From Paenibacillus monticola (lineage in GTDB: Bacteria; Bacillota; Bacilli; Paenibacillales; Paenibacillaceae), in NCBI RefSeq assembly GCF_009664975.1, contig NZ_WJXB01000013.1, positions 1 through 64,000 of the forward strand: a stretch of 64,000 nt of DNA, in the 5' to 3' direction. Shown here one piece after another: positions 10,501 to 18,365 of this stretch. The notes below the pieces were generated by a model, which was given only the letters and a program-made list of their open reading frames with translations, had not been told where the DNA came from and ran no database searches. A program made the translations under genes and the position numbers. Position 1 is the stretch's first letter, and each line of letters begins with the position of its first letter.

Positions 10501-10714
10501 CAAGCGGAATCTCCAAAGAGCGGCGAAAGAAATAGGTCGTTCCCTGTACACTCGGAAATAAAGCGAAGTTTCCACCCTCTGTATACGGCTGTAAATGGTC
10601 ATATTGTCCTGGCACAACATAATTGGAAGACTGAATATCCCAGTCCCCCAGCTCGCGTTGCTCCAGCCATTGATGCTCTGACAACTCGCGAATAAACCGT
10701 TTAATTCGTTCCAT
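7583..10714 (-). CDS. GH38 alpha-mannosidase, large type (1043 aa)
   Basis: The long GH38 form (Ams1/ManA type). An N-terminal beta domain of about 230 residues is followed by the catalytic barrel: GQSHIDIAWLWP gives metal ligands H240 and D242, EWLPDTFGYC gives nucleophile D352, then LYGHGDGGGG and LNQFHDIIPGSAI. C-terminal beta-sandwich domains follow. No signal peptide, so it is cytoplasmic. Translation starts at an ATG inside the last codons of the GH3 gene (14-bp overlap), with GGGAGG six bases upstream, so the two are one transcript. It is a different subfamily from the 913-residue GH38 in the same operon, which suggests division of labour on alpha-1,2/1,3/1,6 linkages. Confidence 0.92.
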   Translation of the reverse strand: MERIKRFIRELSEHQWLEQRELGDWDIQSSNYVVPGQYDHLQPYTEGGNFALFPSVQGTTYFFRRSLEIPLAWTAGQTGLIFESGGEGLLRVNGESRQGLDRNHTFVTLEGNQDGRSLELEIELFDPIPEPVDPLNAQAVIQPPIRAIRSQLVLVNQPVQSLMYTATVIRDSAILLPEQDLRRTRMLEALYLAMDEFLYIGEAEIREGNLVSSIEEKLRISIREIGSNSEGTIHMVGQSHIDIAWLWPTRETVRKTSRTFSTVTALMDEYPDYQYAQSQPQLFAYLKENDPVLYDKVKERIREGRWELVGGMWVEPDLNIPSGESLMRQMLYGQSFYLEEFGRTSNIEWLPDTFGYCASLPQILKHGGVDYFMTTKLGWNDTNVFPYDLFHWVGIDGTSMLSYLNHGVNENTLPIDVHDHWLSFREKSKHNEQMLLYGHGDGGGGVTREMLEYIQRADLMVGEPASKYSNAGDFFAGITQQEPQLPEWRGDLYLELHRGTYTTHSRNKWNNRKAEILYREAELWQVMATNYMSQEQRLENAEQLHKGWKLILLNQFHDIIPGSAITEAYETSEKEYQEIFKYGNSGLQPGLIALAAQVTTLGEGRPYIVFNSLGWARDAVIEIPLTDSELTNTVPSACEENGVSLSVDLLVEASGSKVASVRVPAVPALGYKTIWLKSQDVVAARNTEVLKRTLGTDMLTDGWETEYYRITFNERGEIVSLFDKIVDREIVQPGERANRFHFFHDRPTLWDAWDIDSRYEAQPAGEAELMEASVQHIGLVKDVLRFRWKLNQSEITQDLILYHEDRRVDFKTHVRWNEAHKLLKVGFPIDVVAEKATYEIPFGTLERSTHRNTSWEQAQYEVCGHRFADVSEHGYGVSLLNDSKYGYDIQGSVIRLSLLRAPKWPDITADLGEHDFTYSLYPHQGDWRAAHTSRKAAELNLEPCVVAAEAKLGQLPAAASFAGFSGQHVVLDTIKPAENGRGTVLRFYESSGGRETVKLSWKQPLSEVFLSNALEEELEPITYNESGFELQFTPYEIKTIYIR

Positions 10715-13022
10715 ATGAATCCTCCCTTACGTACAAGTCCGCGCTCAGAGTGTCATTCACCTGCCGGCCCACCCGAATTTTGAAGGCTCCCGGCTCCACA
10801 ACCGGCTGATAATCAGTGCCGATATATTGCAGTTGTTCCGCACCCACTTTAAACTCTACCGTCCGCGATTCTCCAGGAGCCAGTTTAATTTTGCTGAAGC
10901 CTTTCAATTCCTGGGCGGGTCTTGTCACTTTACTGGCGATGTCGGAAATATATAGTTGCACGACTTCGGAACCTTCACGCTCACCTATATTCTTCACCTC
11001 TACGGTGACCGTCGCAGTTTCGTCCGCGGCAATCACTTCAGGCTCCACGGTTACGGCGGAGTAGCTGAAGTTGGTATAACTAAGTCCGAAGCCAAAGGGA
11101 TAACGGGGCTGTGAATCCTCCTCCAGATATCTTTTGCCACGGGATCGCTTGCCATTGTAATATACCGGCAGTTGCCCAACATGCTTCGGTATAGAAATCG
11201 TCAGCCGGCCCGACGGGTTCACATCGCCGAACAGAATGTCCGCAACCGCATGACCGCCTTCCTGTCCTGGATACCAGGCTTCCAGAATGGCATGAGCATG
11301 CTCATCAATCCAAGGCTCGGTGACCGGACGACCGTTAATATAGACCACGATTACGGGCTTGCCGAGTTTGTATATTTCCTGAATAAGTTCAAGCTGTACA
11401 CCGGATAGCTCCAAACTCAGCCGGTCTATCCCTTCCCCACAATCCATATCACTCCATGAATGTTCTGTTACTTTGGATGCACCTGTCTTGAGGTCAATGC
11501 TGCCTTCGCCAAAATCACGCGCACTGGAGCCGCCAACAACCATCACAATGGCATCTGCCTGCTCCGCGCAGGATATAGCGGCAGCAAAACCTTCTTTTGA
11601 ATCGCCTTTAATCCGGCAGCCAGGGGCATAAAGCACCCGTTCCGGTTCCTGCGCAAGCCTGCTGAGAATACCACCTAACACAGTAGTCACTTTGGAACGC
11701 TCCTGTGGAGATGTATAATCTCCGAGCTGATTATAGCCCGCATCAGCATTGGGGCCGATGACAGCAAGGGTTCCGGAAGTTGTGGACAACGGCAGAAGAT
11801 TTCCTTCATTCTTCAGCAGAATGATGCTCTCCCCTGCCATCTGGCGGGCAAGCTGTTGATGCTCTTCACAGCCGATGACCTCTTGTGCTCGCTCAGGATC
11901 TGCGAACGGTTGCTCGAACAAGCCCAGCCTGAACTTCAGTGTCAGTACTCGCCGAACTGCACGGTCAATAACGCTTGTATCCAATCTGTTCATCTCTACA
12001 GCCTCTACTAAATGCTTGCTAAACATTTCGCCGGACATTTCCATATCTATCCCTGCTGAAATGGCCTGTACAGCTGCATCCAGTCCGTCCTCAGCCACAT
12101 CATGACCTGCTGCCAGCATCTCAATGGCACCGCAATCGGTTATAATTAAGCCGTCGAAATCCCAAGCCTGGCGGAGAATATCCTCTAGTAACTGTGTATT
12201 CGTCGTACAGGGAACTCCGTCTATTTCGTTATAGGCGGGCATCACAGACGCTGCACCAGCCTCAATTGCTTTCTTGAACGGCAGCAGATCCACTTCATGC
12301 AGCTCGCGCCAGCCCATATGTACAGGCCCGGCGTTCCGGCCGCCCTCGGAGCTTCCATAACCGACAAAATGCTTCACTGTAGCAGCCACACTCGACTGGC
12401 TGTCTAGTGATTCTCCCTGCAAACCTTCCACTGAAGCCACGGCAAGCTCGCTGATTAAATACGCATCTTCACCGAAGCATTCCTCGGTCCGTCCCCAACG
12501 CGGGTCGCGTACGACATCAAGCACCGGAGAATAGGTTACTGCGCCGCCTTGGCTGCGCGTTTCCAACGCAACCGCCCGGCAAATTTCCCGATATAGATCT
12601 ACATTCCATGAGCTGCCAAGGGATAGCGGCACCGGAAATACCGTCGCGCCGATCGCCATATGGCCGTGCGAGCACTCTTCCCCAATCAGGATCGGAATCC
12701 CGAGCCGGGAATGTTCCATCGCATACCGCTGGACTTCATTGACAGCCTCAGCGCCTTGTTTGGCAGATAGACCGTTAGCGAGCGTTACACCCGTCCAAGG
12801 ATCTGCACGAAGCATGCCATACAATGAGCCAATACCTGCTTGCTCAATCTGTTGCTTAAAATTCTCAGTAAGTGTGATTACTCCGTCTCTATGCTCATAG
12901 GCCTGCCAGCCAAAAGGCTGGATCAACTGACCGACCTTCTCTTCCAAAGTCATCAGTCCGAGCAGATGATCAACCCGCTCTTCAGTTGGTTTCGTCTTGT
13001 CTTTGTAGATCAGCATCTCCAC
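10701..13022 (-). CDS. GH3 beta-glycosidase (773 aa)
   Basis: A retaining beta-glucosidase/xylosidase-type GH3 enzyme. The barrel domain carries YSPVLDVVRDPRWGRTEE (164-181), VKHFV (216-220) and the nucleophile motif LIITDCGAIE with D296. The (alpha/beta)6 sandwich (GTLAVIGPNAD) and a C-terminal fibronectin-III-like domain follow. No signal peptide. The start is either GTG at 13022 or ATG at 13016; GGGAGAG fits both, four or ten bases away. It follows the permease gene by about 30 bp in the same operon. The true sugar specificity (glucose, xylose or GlcNAc) cannot be told. Confidence 0.9.
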   Translation of the reverse strand: MEMLIYKDKTKPTEERVDHLLGLMTLEEKVGQLIQPFGWQAYEHRDGVITLTENFKQQIEQAGIGSLYGMLRADPWTGVTLANGLSAKQGAEAVNEVQRYAMEHSRLGIPILIGEECSHGHMAIGATVFPVPLSLGSSWNVDLYREICRAVALETRSQGGAVTYSPVLDVVRDPRWGRTEECFGEDAYLISELAVASVEGLQGESLDSQSSVAATVKHFVGYGSSEGGRNAGPVHMGWRELHEVDLLPFKKAIEAGAASVMPAYNEIDGVPCTTNTQLLEDILRQAWDFDGLIITDCGAIEMLAAGHDVAEDGLDAAVQAISAGIDMEMSGEMFSKHLVEAVEMNRLDTSVIDRAVRRVLTLKFRLGLFEQPFADPERAQEVIGCEEHQQLARQMAGESIILLKNEGNLLPLSTTSGTLAVIGPNADAGYNQLGDYTSPQERSKVTTVLGGILSRLAQEPERVLYAPGCRIKGDSKEGFAAAISCAEQADAIVMVVGGSSARDFGEGSIDLKTGASKVTEHSWSDMDCGEGIDRLSLELSGVQLELIQEIYKLGKPVIVVYINGRPVTEPWIDEHAHAILEAWYPGQEGGHAVADILFGDVNPSGRLTISIPKHVGQLPVYYNGKRSRGKRYLEEDSQPRYPFGFGLSYTNFSYSAVTVEPEVIAADETATVTVEVKNIGEREGSEVVQLYISDIASKVTRPAQELKGFSKIKLAPGESRTVEFKVGAEQLQYIGTDYQPVVEPGAFKIRVGRQVNDTLSADLYVREDSYGTN

Positions 13023-13054
13023 TTCTCTCCCATCATTCTAACGTGATGTTGTTG

Positions 13055-13969
13055 TTATTCCTTGACGGCACCTAAAGTGAGACCTTGAACAAAATAACGC
13101 TGGAAGAATGGATAAGCGAAAATAATCGGCAACGTCGCCAAAACCACCATCGCCATGCGGGTAGTATCCTGTGGTATGGTTTGAAGTGCTGCCATACTGA
13201 GCGAGCTGTTCTTTGAGTTTTGAATAAACTGGATACTCGATTCGATCCGCATCAGCATGGATTGCAGCGGCACCAGATTCGGATTATCGATGTACAGCAA
13301 GGCGCTGAACCAATCGTTCCAGTAACCGAGCGTGCTGAACAAACCGATGGTAGCAAGACCTGGCAGCGACAATGGGAGCACAATTCGCAGAAAAATAAAG
13401 AAATCGCCTGCCCCATCAATCCGGCCTGATTCGATAATTGCTTCTGGAACGCTGGTAATATAAAATGTGCGCAATATCATAATATAAAAGGCATTCATAG
13501 CCAGTGGTAGAATCAAGGCCCAAAGCGTATCTTTCAGACCCATCAGTTGGGATACTACCATGTAGGTCGGAATCATTCCGCCGTTAAATAGCATAGTCAC
13601 GATCGCAAACACAGAGAAGAATCCCCGATAACGGAAGCTCTTCCGTGAAATGGCATAGGCATACAGCGACATGAGAATCAAGCTGAATATGGTTCCTATC
13701 ACTGTGACCAGAATAGTCACCCCGTAAGCACGATACAGCGTATCCCCACTTTGAAATACAAAACGGTACGCCTCCAAACTCCACTTGGCCGGGAAAACCC
13801 GATATCCGTCCGTTGCCAGTGTTTTCTCATCGGTAAGGGAAATAATCACTACGAACAAAAAAGGGAAAATACATATAAAGGAAAATGCTGCCGCAATAAT
13901 ATTCAAAATGATATTCCAGCCACGCGAAACATGATGGAAATCTTGTATTTTTCTTTTTACCTCTGCCAT
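13055..13969 (-). CDS. Sugar ABC transporter permease, LplC type (304 aa)
   Basis: An integral membrane permease of a carbohydrate ABC importer, in the MalG/LplC branch. About six membrane segments are visible, the first at residues 20-45. The EAA loop (EAIIESGRIDGAGDFFIFLR) that contacts the ATPase is near residue 200. The family C-terminal ending YFVQGLTLGAVKE is intact. AAAGGAG precedes the ATG. No ATPase gene is encoded in the module, so a shared MsmX-type ATPase elsewhere is expected, as is usual for this family. Confidence 0.93.
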   Translation of the reverse strand: MAEVKRKIQDFHHVSRGWNIILNIIAAAFSFICIFPFLFVVIISLTDEKTLATDGYRVFPAKWSLEAYRFVFQSGDTLYRAYGVTILVTVIGTIFSLILMSLYAYAISRKSFRYRGFFSVFAIVTMLFNGGMIPTYMVVSQLMGLKDTLWALILPLAMNAFYIMILRTFYITSVPEAIIESGRIDGAGDFFIFLRIVLPLSLPGLATIGLFSTLGYWNDWFSALLYIDNPNLVPLQSMLMRIESSIQFIQNSKNSSLSMAALQTIPQDTTRMAMVVLATLPIIFAYPFFQRYFVQGLTLGAVKE

Positions 13970-13993
13970 AAACTGACACTCCTTTCAGCTTTT

Positions 13994-14923
13994 CTAGAAC
14001 AAGGCGCTGTCTTTATCCATTCTGCGCACAATGAAGTTAGAAATCATAACGAGTATAAATCCTACAACCGACTGGTAAAGGCCGGCAGCCGTACTCATGC
14101 CGATTTCTCCGGTCGTTTTGAGACCACGATATACATATGTGTCAATTACGTTGGTTACGGAATAAAGTGTGCCCGAATCTCGGGGAACCTGGTAGAACAA
14201 TCCGAAATCGGCGTAGAAAATCCGACCAACTGCAAGCAGTGTCATAATAATAATGATTGGAGAAAGTAGCGGGAGCGTAATGTTAAAGATTTGTTGCCTT
14301 TTGCTGGCACCATCAATCATGGCCGCTTCATAAAGCGATCTGTCGATTCCCAGAATAGAGGCCAGATAAATAACGCTGTTGTAGCCGATAGCCTTCCATA
14401 AGTTGACGAAGATCAAAATGTAAGGCCAGTATTTAGGATCGGAATACCACTGCACTCGCTCGACACCGAACCAGCCCAGGATTTGATTGACCATACCGCG
14501 GTCCATACTCAGGAAGCTAAATGCAAAGTATCCGACAATAACCCAGGAAAGAAAATAGGGAAGAAACATTCCGGTCTGATAAATCTTAGCCAGCGTTTTG
14601 CCGACCAGCTCGGACAATAAAACAGCCATCGCCACGGATAGGACTAATCCGACCACTATAAAAGCGATGTTGTACAGCAACGTATTTCGCGTAATGATAT
14701 AAGCATCACTTCCGTTAAACAGGAACTTGAAATTGTCCCATCCCACCCACTTGCTAGTCACGATACTAGCCCAGAAGCCTTCTCGATTGAAGCGGTACTG
14801 CTTGAAGGCTACCACGGTGCCAATAAGAGGCAGATAAGAAAAAAAGAAAAACCAAATGGCACCAGGCAGCACCATGAATAGCATGACTTTGTTTCTGACA
14901 AGGTTTTTGAATAACGCGGCCAT
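13994..14923 (-). CDS. Sugar ABC transporter permease, LplB type (309 aa)
   Basis: The partner permease of the MalF/LplB branch. The N-terminal membrane helix LFMVLPGAIWFFFFSYLPL is followed by the motif GTVVAFKQYRF, typical of LplB proteins. The EAA loop (YEAAMIDGASKRQQIFNI) is near residue 215 and the C-terminus RRMDKDSALF is typical. A strong GGAGGG ribosome site precedes the ATG. It lies 24 bp upstream of the second permease, and a terminator hairpin separates it from the binding-protein gene. Confidence 0.93.
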   Translation of the reverse strand: MAALFKNLVRNKVMLFMVLPGAIWFFFFSYLPLIGTVVAFKQYRFNREGFWASIVTSKWVGWDNFKFLFNGSDAYIITRNTLLYNIAFIVVGLVLSVAMAVLLSELVGKTLAKIYQTGMFLPYFLSWVIVGYFAFSFLSMDRGMVNQILGWFGVERVQWYSDPKYWPYILIFVNLWKAIGYNSVIYLASILGIDRSLYEAAMIDGASKRQQIFNITLPLLSPIIIIMTLLAVGRIFYADFGLFYQVPRDSGTLYSVTNVIDTYVYRGLKTTGEIGMSTAAGLYQSVVGFILVMISNFIVRRMDKDSALF

Positions 14924-14948
14924 AGTGTTTCCCTCCTGAAATATAATG

Positions 14949-14984
14949 AAAAAGGATCGGGCGCAGCTATCACCCGCCCGATCC
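14949..14984 (-). terminator. Terminator between binding protein and permease
   Basis: A perfect 10-bp GC-rich stem (14954-14963 with 14975-14984) is followed on the minus strand by five T. It stands after the binding-protein stop and 26 bp before the permease start. Partial read-through would give more binding protein than permease, a known pattern in ABC importers. Confidence 0.75.
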
Positions 14985-15012
14985 CAAGAATGGTACTTAT
15001 CTCTATTATTTA

Positions 15013-16497
15013 TTACTTGTTATTCGCAGTTCTCCATGCATCAAGTTGAGTTTGGGCTTCAGCAATTACCTTGTCGAGACCCGCCTCTTTGAATTTTTCG
15101 ATCGCTTTCGGCAGATATTCATCAGGATCCACAGTTCCAGTCATCAACGATGCCCAGAATTGCTCCTTCACGTTCTGCACCGCCGCCATCTCGGTTGCTA
15201 CTTTTGTGCCATCAAAGTTGAAACTCAAGATTGGGGAATCTACGCCTTCTGCATTAAATTTCTTAAATTGCTCCCATTTGTCGCTCTGGTCATTCGGGTT
15301 AAGATACAACAACATGTTGTTTCCTAAGGAATAAGAAGGCATATCATAACTTTTTGAGGCTGGCAGATTTTCCATATGGGTATCATCAATCTTCTTGTAA
15401 TGTTCTCCTTCAATACCGGAGTCAACCATGTTGCGAAGTACAGGATCCGTATTGAGCAGGTTCAGAAATTCCATAGCTTTTTCTGGATGCTCGGAGTTGG
15501 CAGAAATCGCCATGATCGAACCTTGAACGGAGTTGTTATTAATGATTGAATTACTTGCAGGCGTAGATACTACTGGATATCCGTAACTTGCTGACCATAA
15601 ATTATCGGCAAGCGGCTGAGTCTGCGCCATGTCAGCGAACCAATTTCCAGAGGTTGTCAGATCATTCGTCGAACCCGTTGTTGCCGCTTCAGGAGCGATA
15701 TATCCGGCTTCATAATATTTATGCATTGTAGTAAGGGCTTGCTTCATTTCAGGAGTTTCGAGAATATTCACAATTTTATAATCTGTCGTGTCCAGCTTAA
15801 CAGCCATTGGCAGATTTTGAATAACGTAATCATAAGGAATATTGGGAAGGAAGTTTTTGTCCATACCAAACGCAGTTACGTTAGGTTCTTTTTCTTTAAT
15901 TGTCTTCAGCAAAGGCTCCAAGCTTTCCAGGGAGCGCACACTCGAAATGTCTAGATTATATTTATCGACGAAATTTTTGTTGAAGCGCCACACATTTTCC
16001 TGTGGGAGTTCCTTATTAGCCGGAATACCGTAATTGTGTCCGTCAACTTTGGAGCCTTCTAGGAAAGCAGGATCAATGGTGTCTTTGATGCCCTTTCCAT
16101 ATTTTTCAAGCAAGTCATCCATTTCCATGAATGCGCCTTTTCTGGCGTTCTGTACATAGTCGAATCCACCGGAGGCTGTGAAAATAATATCCATAGGTTC
16201 ACCGGAGGCTACGTTAACTTGCAGCTTCTGTGGATAGTCGCCCCAGTCAACCATTTTCATCGTAATTGTGGCGTTAATTTTCTCTAGCGTATACTTGCTG
16301 ACTGCTTCCATAACTTTGTCAACGTCTTGTTGCGGCGTACCAATCGTATACCAAATCAGATTAACAGGCGCTTCTACTGCTGGTTCGTTGCTGTTGCCTT
16401 CAGCATTGTTTTTACTGCCACCGCAGGCGCTAAGAACGAGCACAAAAGCCATTAGCATTGCAAGCACGAACGAAAAACTTCTTCTACTCTTAATCAT
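15013..16497 (-). CDS. Sugar-binding lipoprotein of ABC importer (494 aa)
   Basis: An extracellular solute-binding protein of the LplA type with a DUF3502-like C-terminal part. The lipoprotein signal ends in LSACGG with C25 as the lipidated residue, so it is tethered to the outer face of the membrane. GGGGGA lies upstream of the ATG. It is the first gene of the transporter-glycosidase transcript and lies downstream of the AraC regulator that probably controls it. By context the ligand is a mannose-containing or related oligosaccharide. Confidence 0.92.
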   Translation of the reverse strand: MIKSRRSFSFVLAMLMAFVLVLSACGGSKNNAEGNSNEPAVEAPVNLIWYTIGTPQQDVDKVMEAVSKYTLEKINATITMKMVDWGDYPQKLQVNVASGEPMDIIFTASGGFDYVQNARKGAFMEMDDLLEKYGKGIKDTIDPAFLEGSKVDGHNYGIPANKELPQENVWRFNKNFVDKYNLDISSVRSLESLEPLLKTIKEKEPNVTAFGMDKNFLPNIPYDYVIQNLPMAVKLDTTDYKIVNILETPEMKQALTTMHKYYEAGYIAPEAATTGSTNDLTTSGNWFADMAQTQPLADNLWSASYGYPVVSTPASNSIINNNSVQGSIMAISANSEHPEKAMEFLNLLNTDPVLRNMVDSGIEGEHYKKIDDTHMENLPASKSYDMPSYSLGNNMLLYLNPNDQSDKWEQFKKFNAEGVDSPILSFNFDGTKVATEMAAVQNVKEQFWASLMTGTVDPDEYLPKAIEKFKEAGLDKVIAEAQTQLDAWRTANNK

Positions 16498-16835
16498 GTG
16501 TGTTCCCCCTTTTAAATACCTTGACTTGCTTTACCTTCTGTTATTCTCTTGATGTTTTAACTACCTTAACCTTACCGGATGTAAGAGTTTTCAAATAGAA
16601 GATAAACTTAATAAATTGAGGTACAAATTAAAGAAAAGGATGAATGCCCTGGATGAAACAGTTAATTATTGATAAAACGTTTACATCAGTTGTTATATCC
16701 ATGTTATTTGCATACCTTGCTCAGATTTATCGCTCTATATCCTTCCAAACAGCAATAGGCTAAAGACAAGAAGACTCCCTAACCCAAAGAATGGTTTTAG
16801 GAGTCTAATTCGGGTCTTTTTCTTAGTACTTCATT
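16498..16835. other. Regulatory gap upstream of binding-protein gene
   Basis: This 338-bp gap holds the terminator of the response-regulator gene (16772-16806) and a perfect 12-bp palindrome TAAAACGTTTTA (16673-16684), about 180 bp upstream of the binding-protein start. I find no convincing consensus sigma-A promoter, which fits a promoter that needs its AraC-type activator. No gene is visible. Confidence 0.5.
16772..16806 (-). terminator. Terminator after response regulator gene
   Basis: A seven-base stem AGACTCC/GGAGTCT extends by TAA/TTA across a bulged C, with TCTTGTCTTT following on the minus strand. It separates the sensor/regulator transcript from the transporter transcript. Confidence 0.65.
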
Positions 16836-18365
16836 TCAGCAGAGCGCTTTATAATCCGTTGGGGAAATCCCCACATATTTTCTGAATTGCTTATAGAAAT
16901 AACCGGTTTCCCAATAACCCACATTGCGAGCAATTTCATGTACCTTCAAGTTGGTATTCTTCAGCTGCTCTTTCGCTTTTTCAATACGATATTTGTTGAT
17001 ATATTCCGCAAAGGAATCTCCGGTCTCCTTATGAAACAGCTGGCCCAGATACACGGGATGAATATGATATTGTACCCCCAGTGTCTTCAGCGACAGCTCA
17101 TTAGCATACTGGCTGTGAATAAAGCCAAGCACCTGATTCACAACCGGGTTCTTGATATCCTGCAGCAGCGAACCGACCGTTTCTTTCGCCACATTCTGGA
17201 TAGATTCCACCAAATCGGCTATCTTTGCGCTGCTTCGAACTCTGGTGAGGCCTCTCTTGAAGATGTCCGATTCGTCCGTATATTTGATATGCTCCAATTC
17301 CATTTTGAATCTTACCACAAGCTCTAACGCCGCATTTTGCAAATCCTCAGGCTGAACGCCTTCAACCTTCTGCATCTGTTCAAAATCGTTTCGGATTCGA
17401 TCCGTCAGAGCTTCCTGATCCCTGGCAAGAATCAGCTTGGCATATTCCTCCCACTGGATAGGGTATTCGTGGCCCATGCCGCCATCTGCCTCAAACGATT
17501 GATATTCGATGATTTGGCGATCCGGGTGAATCATATAGTATTCCAGGGCCCGTTTGGCTTCGCTATAGCTGAGAGAGGCTTCTTCGGGCAGTTGGCTTAC
17601 ACTTCCGATCCCAATTTGAACGAACCGGTTCGATTCCGCCAGCTCACGGGACAGTTGCTCAAGCAACGTAACAAATTCCCTTTTTCCTTCGGCCCAATTC
17701 TGTAATGAACTGATCATAACTATTTCTCTGTCAACATCGCGAAAGAGTGTAATCTCATGCTCGTCCCTGAGTCGCTGGCGAATCCATTCGAAGCTTTCCG
17801 TCGGGTCGCCTTCCACCCGAAGAACGGCAACCACAATATATGGCCCGTTTAACATGAGGCCAATCAGCTCTGCCCGTTCCGCAAACTCAGCTGCGGCGAT
17901 CTGTCCGGTCAACCAGCGATACAACGTATTATCCTTAAGGATCTGAACGTCAAACGCGCTGTACTGCTCTTCCGACCTCACGCTGTCCAGCTTCTCCACC
18001 GTATTGCGCAGGGTGGATTCCAATTCCTCTATGTTAATGGGCTTCAGAAGATAGTTCTCAATCCCAAGCTTCATGCCTTCTTTAAGATAATCGAATTCAT
18101 TGAAGCCGCTAAGGATAATGACTTTCAGCTCCTCATGTAATTTCCGAGCTTCCGAGATCAGGGTAAGTCCGTTCATGATCGGCATGGATATATCGGTTAT
18201 AAGCACATCTACAGGGGTAGAGGCCAATAAATCTAACGCCTGCCGCCCATTCTCCGCGTGTCCGACAATTTCCAGACCGAGCGATGGCCAATCCAGGATA
18301 TCGTATAAACCCTCAATGATAAATGGCTCATCATCAACAATAAATATTTTATACATCTTCAGCAT
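16836..18365 (-). CDS. Response regulator, YesN/AraC type (509 aa)
   Basis: A two-component response regulator. The receiver domain (residues 4-125) has acidic residues in FIVDDEP, phospho-acceptor D58 in VLITDIS and the conserved Lys in YLLKPIN. A middle domain of about 250 residues follows, then a C-terminal AraC pair of helix-turn-helix motifs (~400-509) ending YVGISPTDYKALC. It probably activates the neighbouring binding-protein operon. The start ATG overlaps the end of the kinase gene by 17 bp, with AAGGA just upstream. It is translationally coupled to the kinase. Confidence 0.93.
   Translation of the reverse strand: MLKMYKIFIVDDEPFIIEGLYDILDWPSLGLEIVGHAENGRQALDLLASTPVDVLITDISMPIMNGLTLISEARKLHEELKVIILSGFNEFDYLKEGMKLGIENYLLKPINIEELESTLRNTVEKLDSVRSEEQYSAFDVQILKDNTLYRWLTGQIAAAEFAERAELIGLMLNGPYIVVAVLRVEGDPTESFEWIRQRLRDEHEITLFRDVDREIVMISSLQNWAEGKREFVTLLEQLSRELAESNRFVQIGIGSVSQLPEEASLSYSEAKRALEYYMIHPDRQIIEYQSFEADGGMGHEYPIQWEEYAKLILARDQEALTDRIRNDFEQMQKVEGVQPEDLQNAALELVVRFKMELEHIKYTDESDIFKRGLTRVRSSAKIADLVESIQNVAKETVGSLLQDIKNPVVNQVLGFIHSQYANELSLKTLGVQYHIHPVYLGQLFHKETGDSFAEYINKYRIEKAKEQLKNTNLKVHEIARNVGYWETGYFYKQFRKYVGISPTDYKALC

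Noticed and set aside
13751..14269. A 172-codon plus-strand frame over the permease genes
   Set aside because: It is antisense to two clear permease genes and contains no recognisable domain or ribosome site.
16673..16684. Palindrome TAAAACGTTTTA as a CcpA (cre) site
   Set aside because: The central CG and A/T arms fit, but the outer TG and CA of the cre consensus are missing at the right spacing, and it is 180 bp from the start. Reported only as a palindrome.
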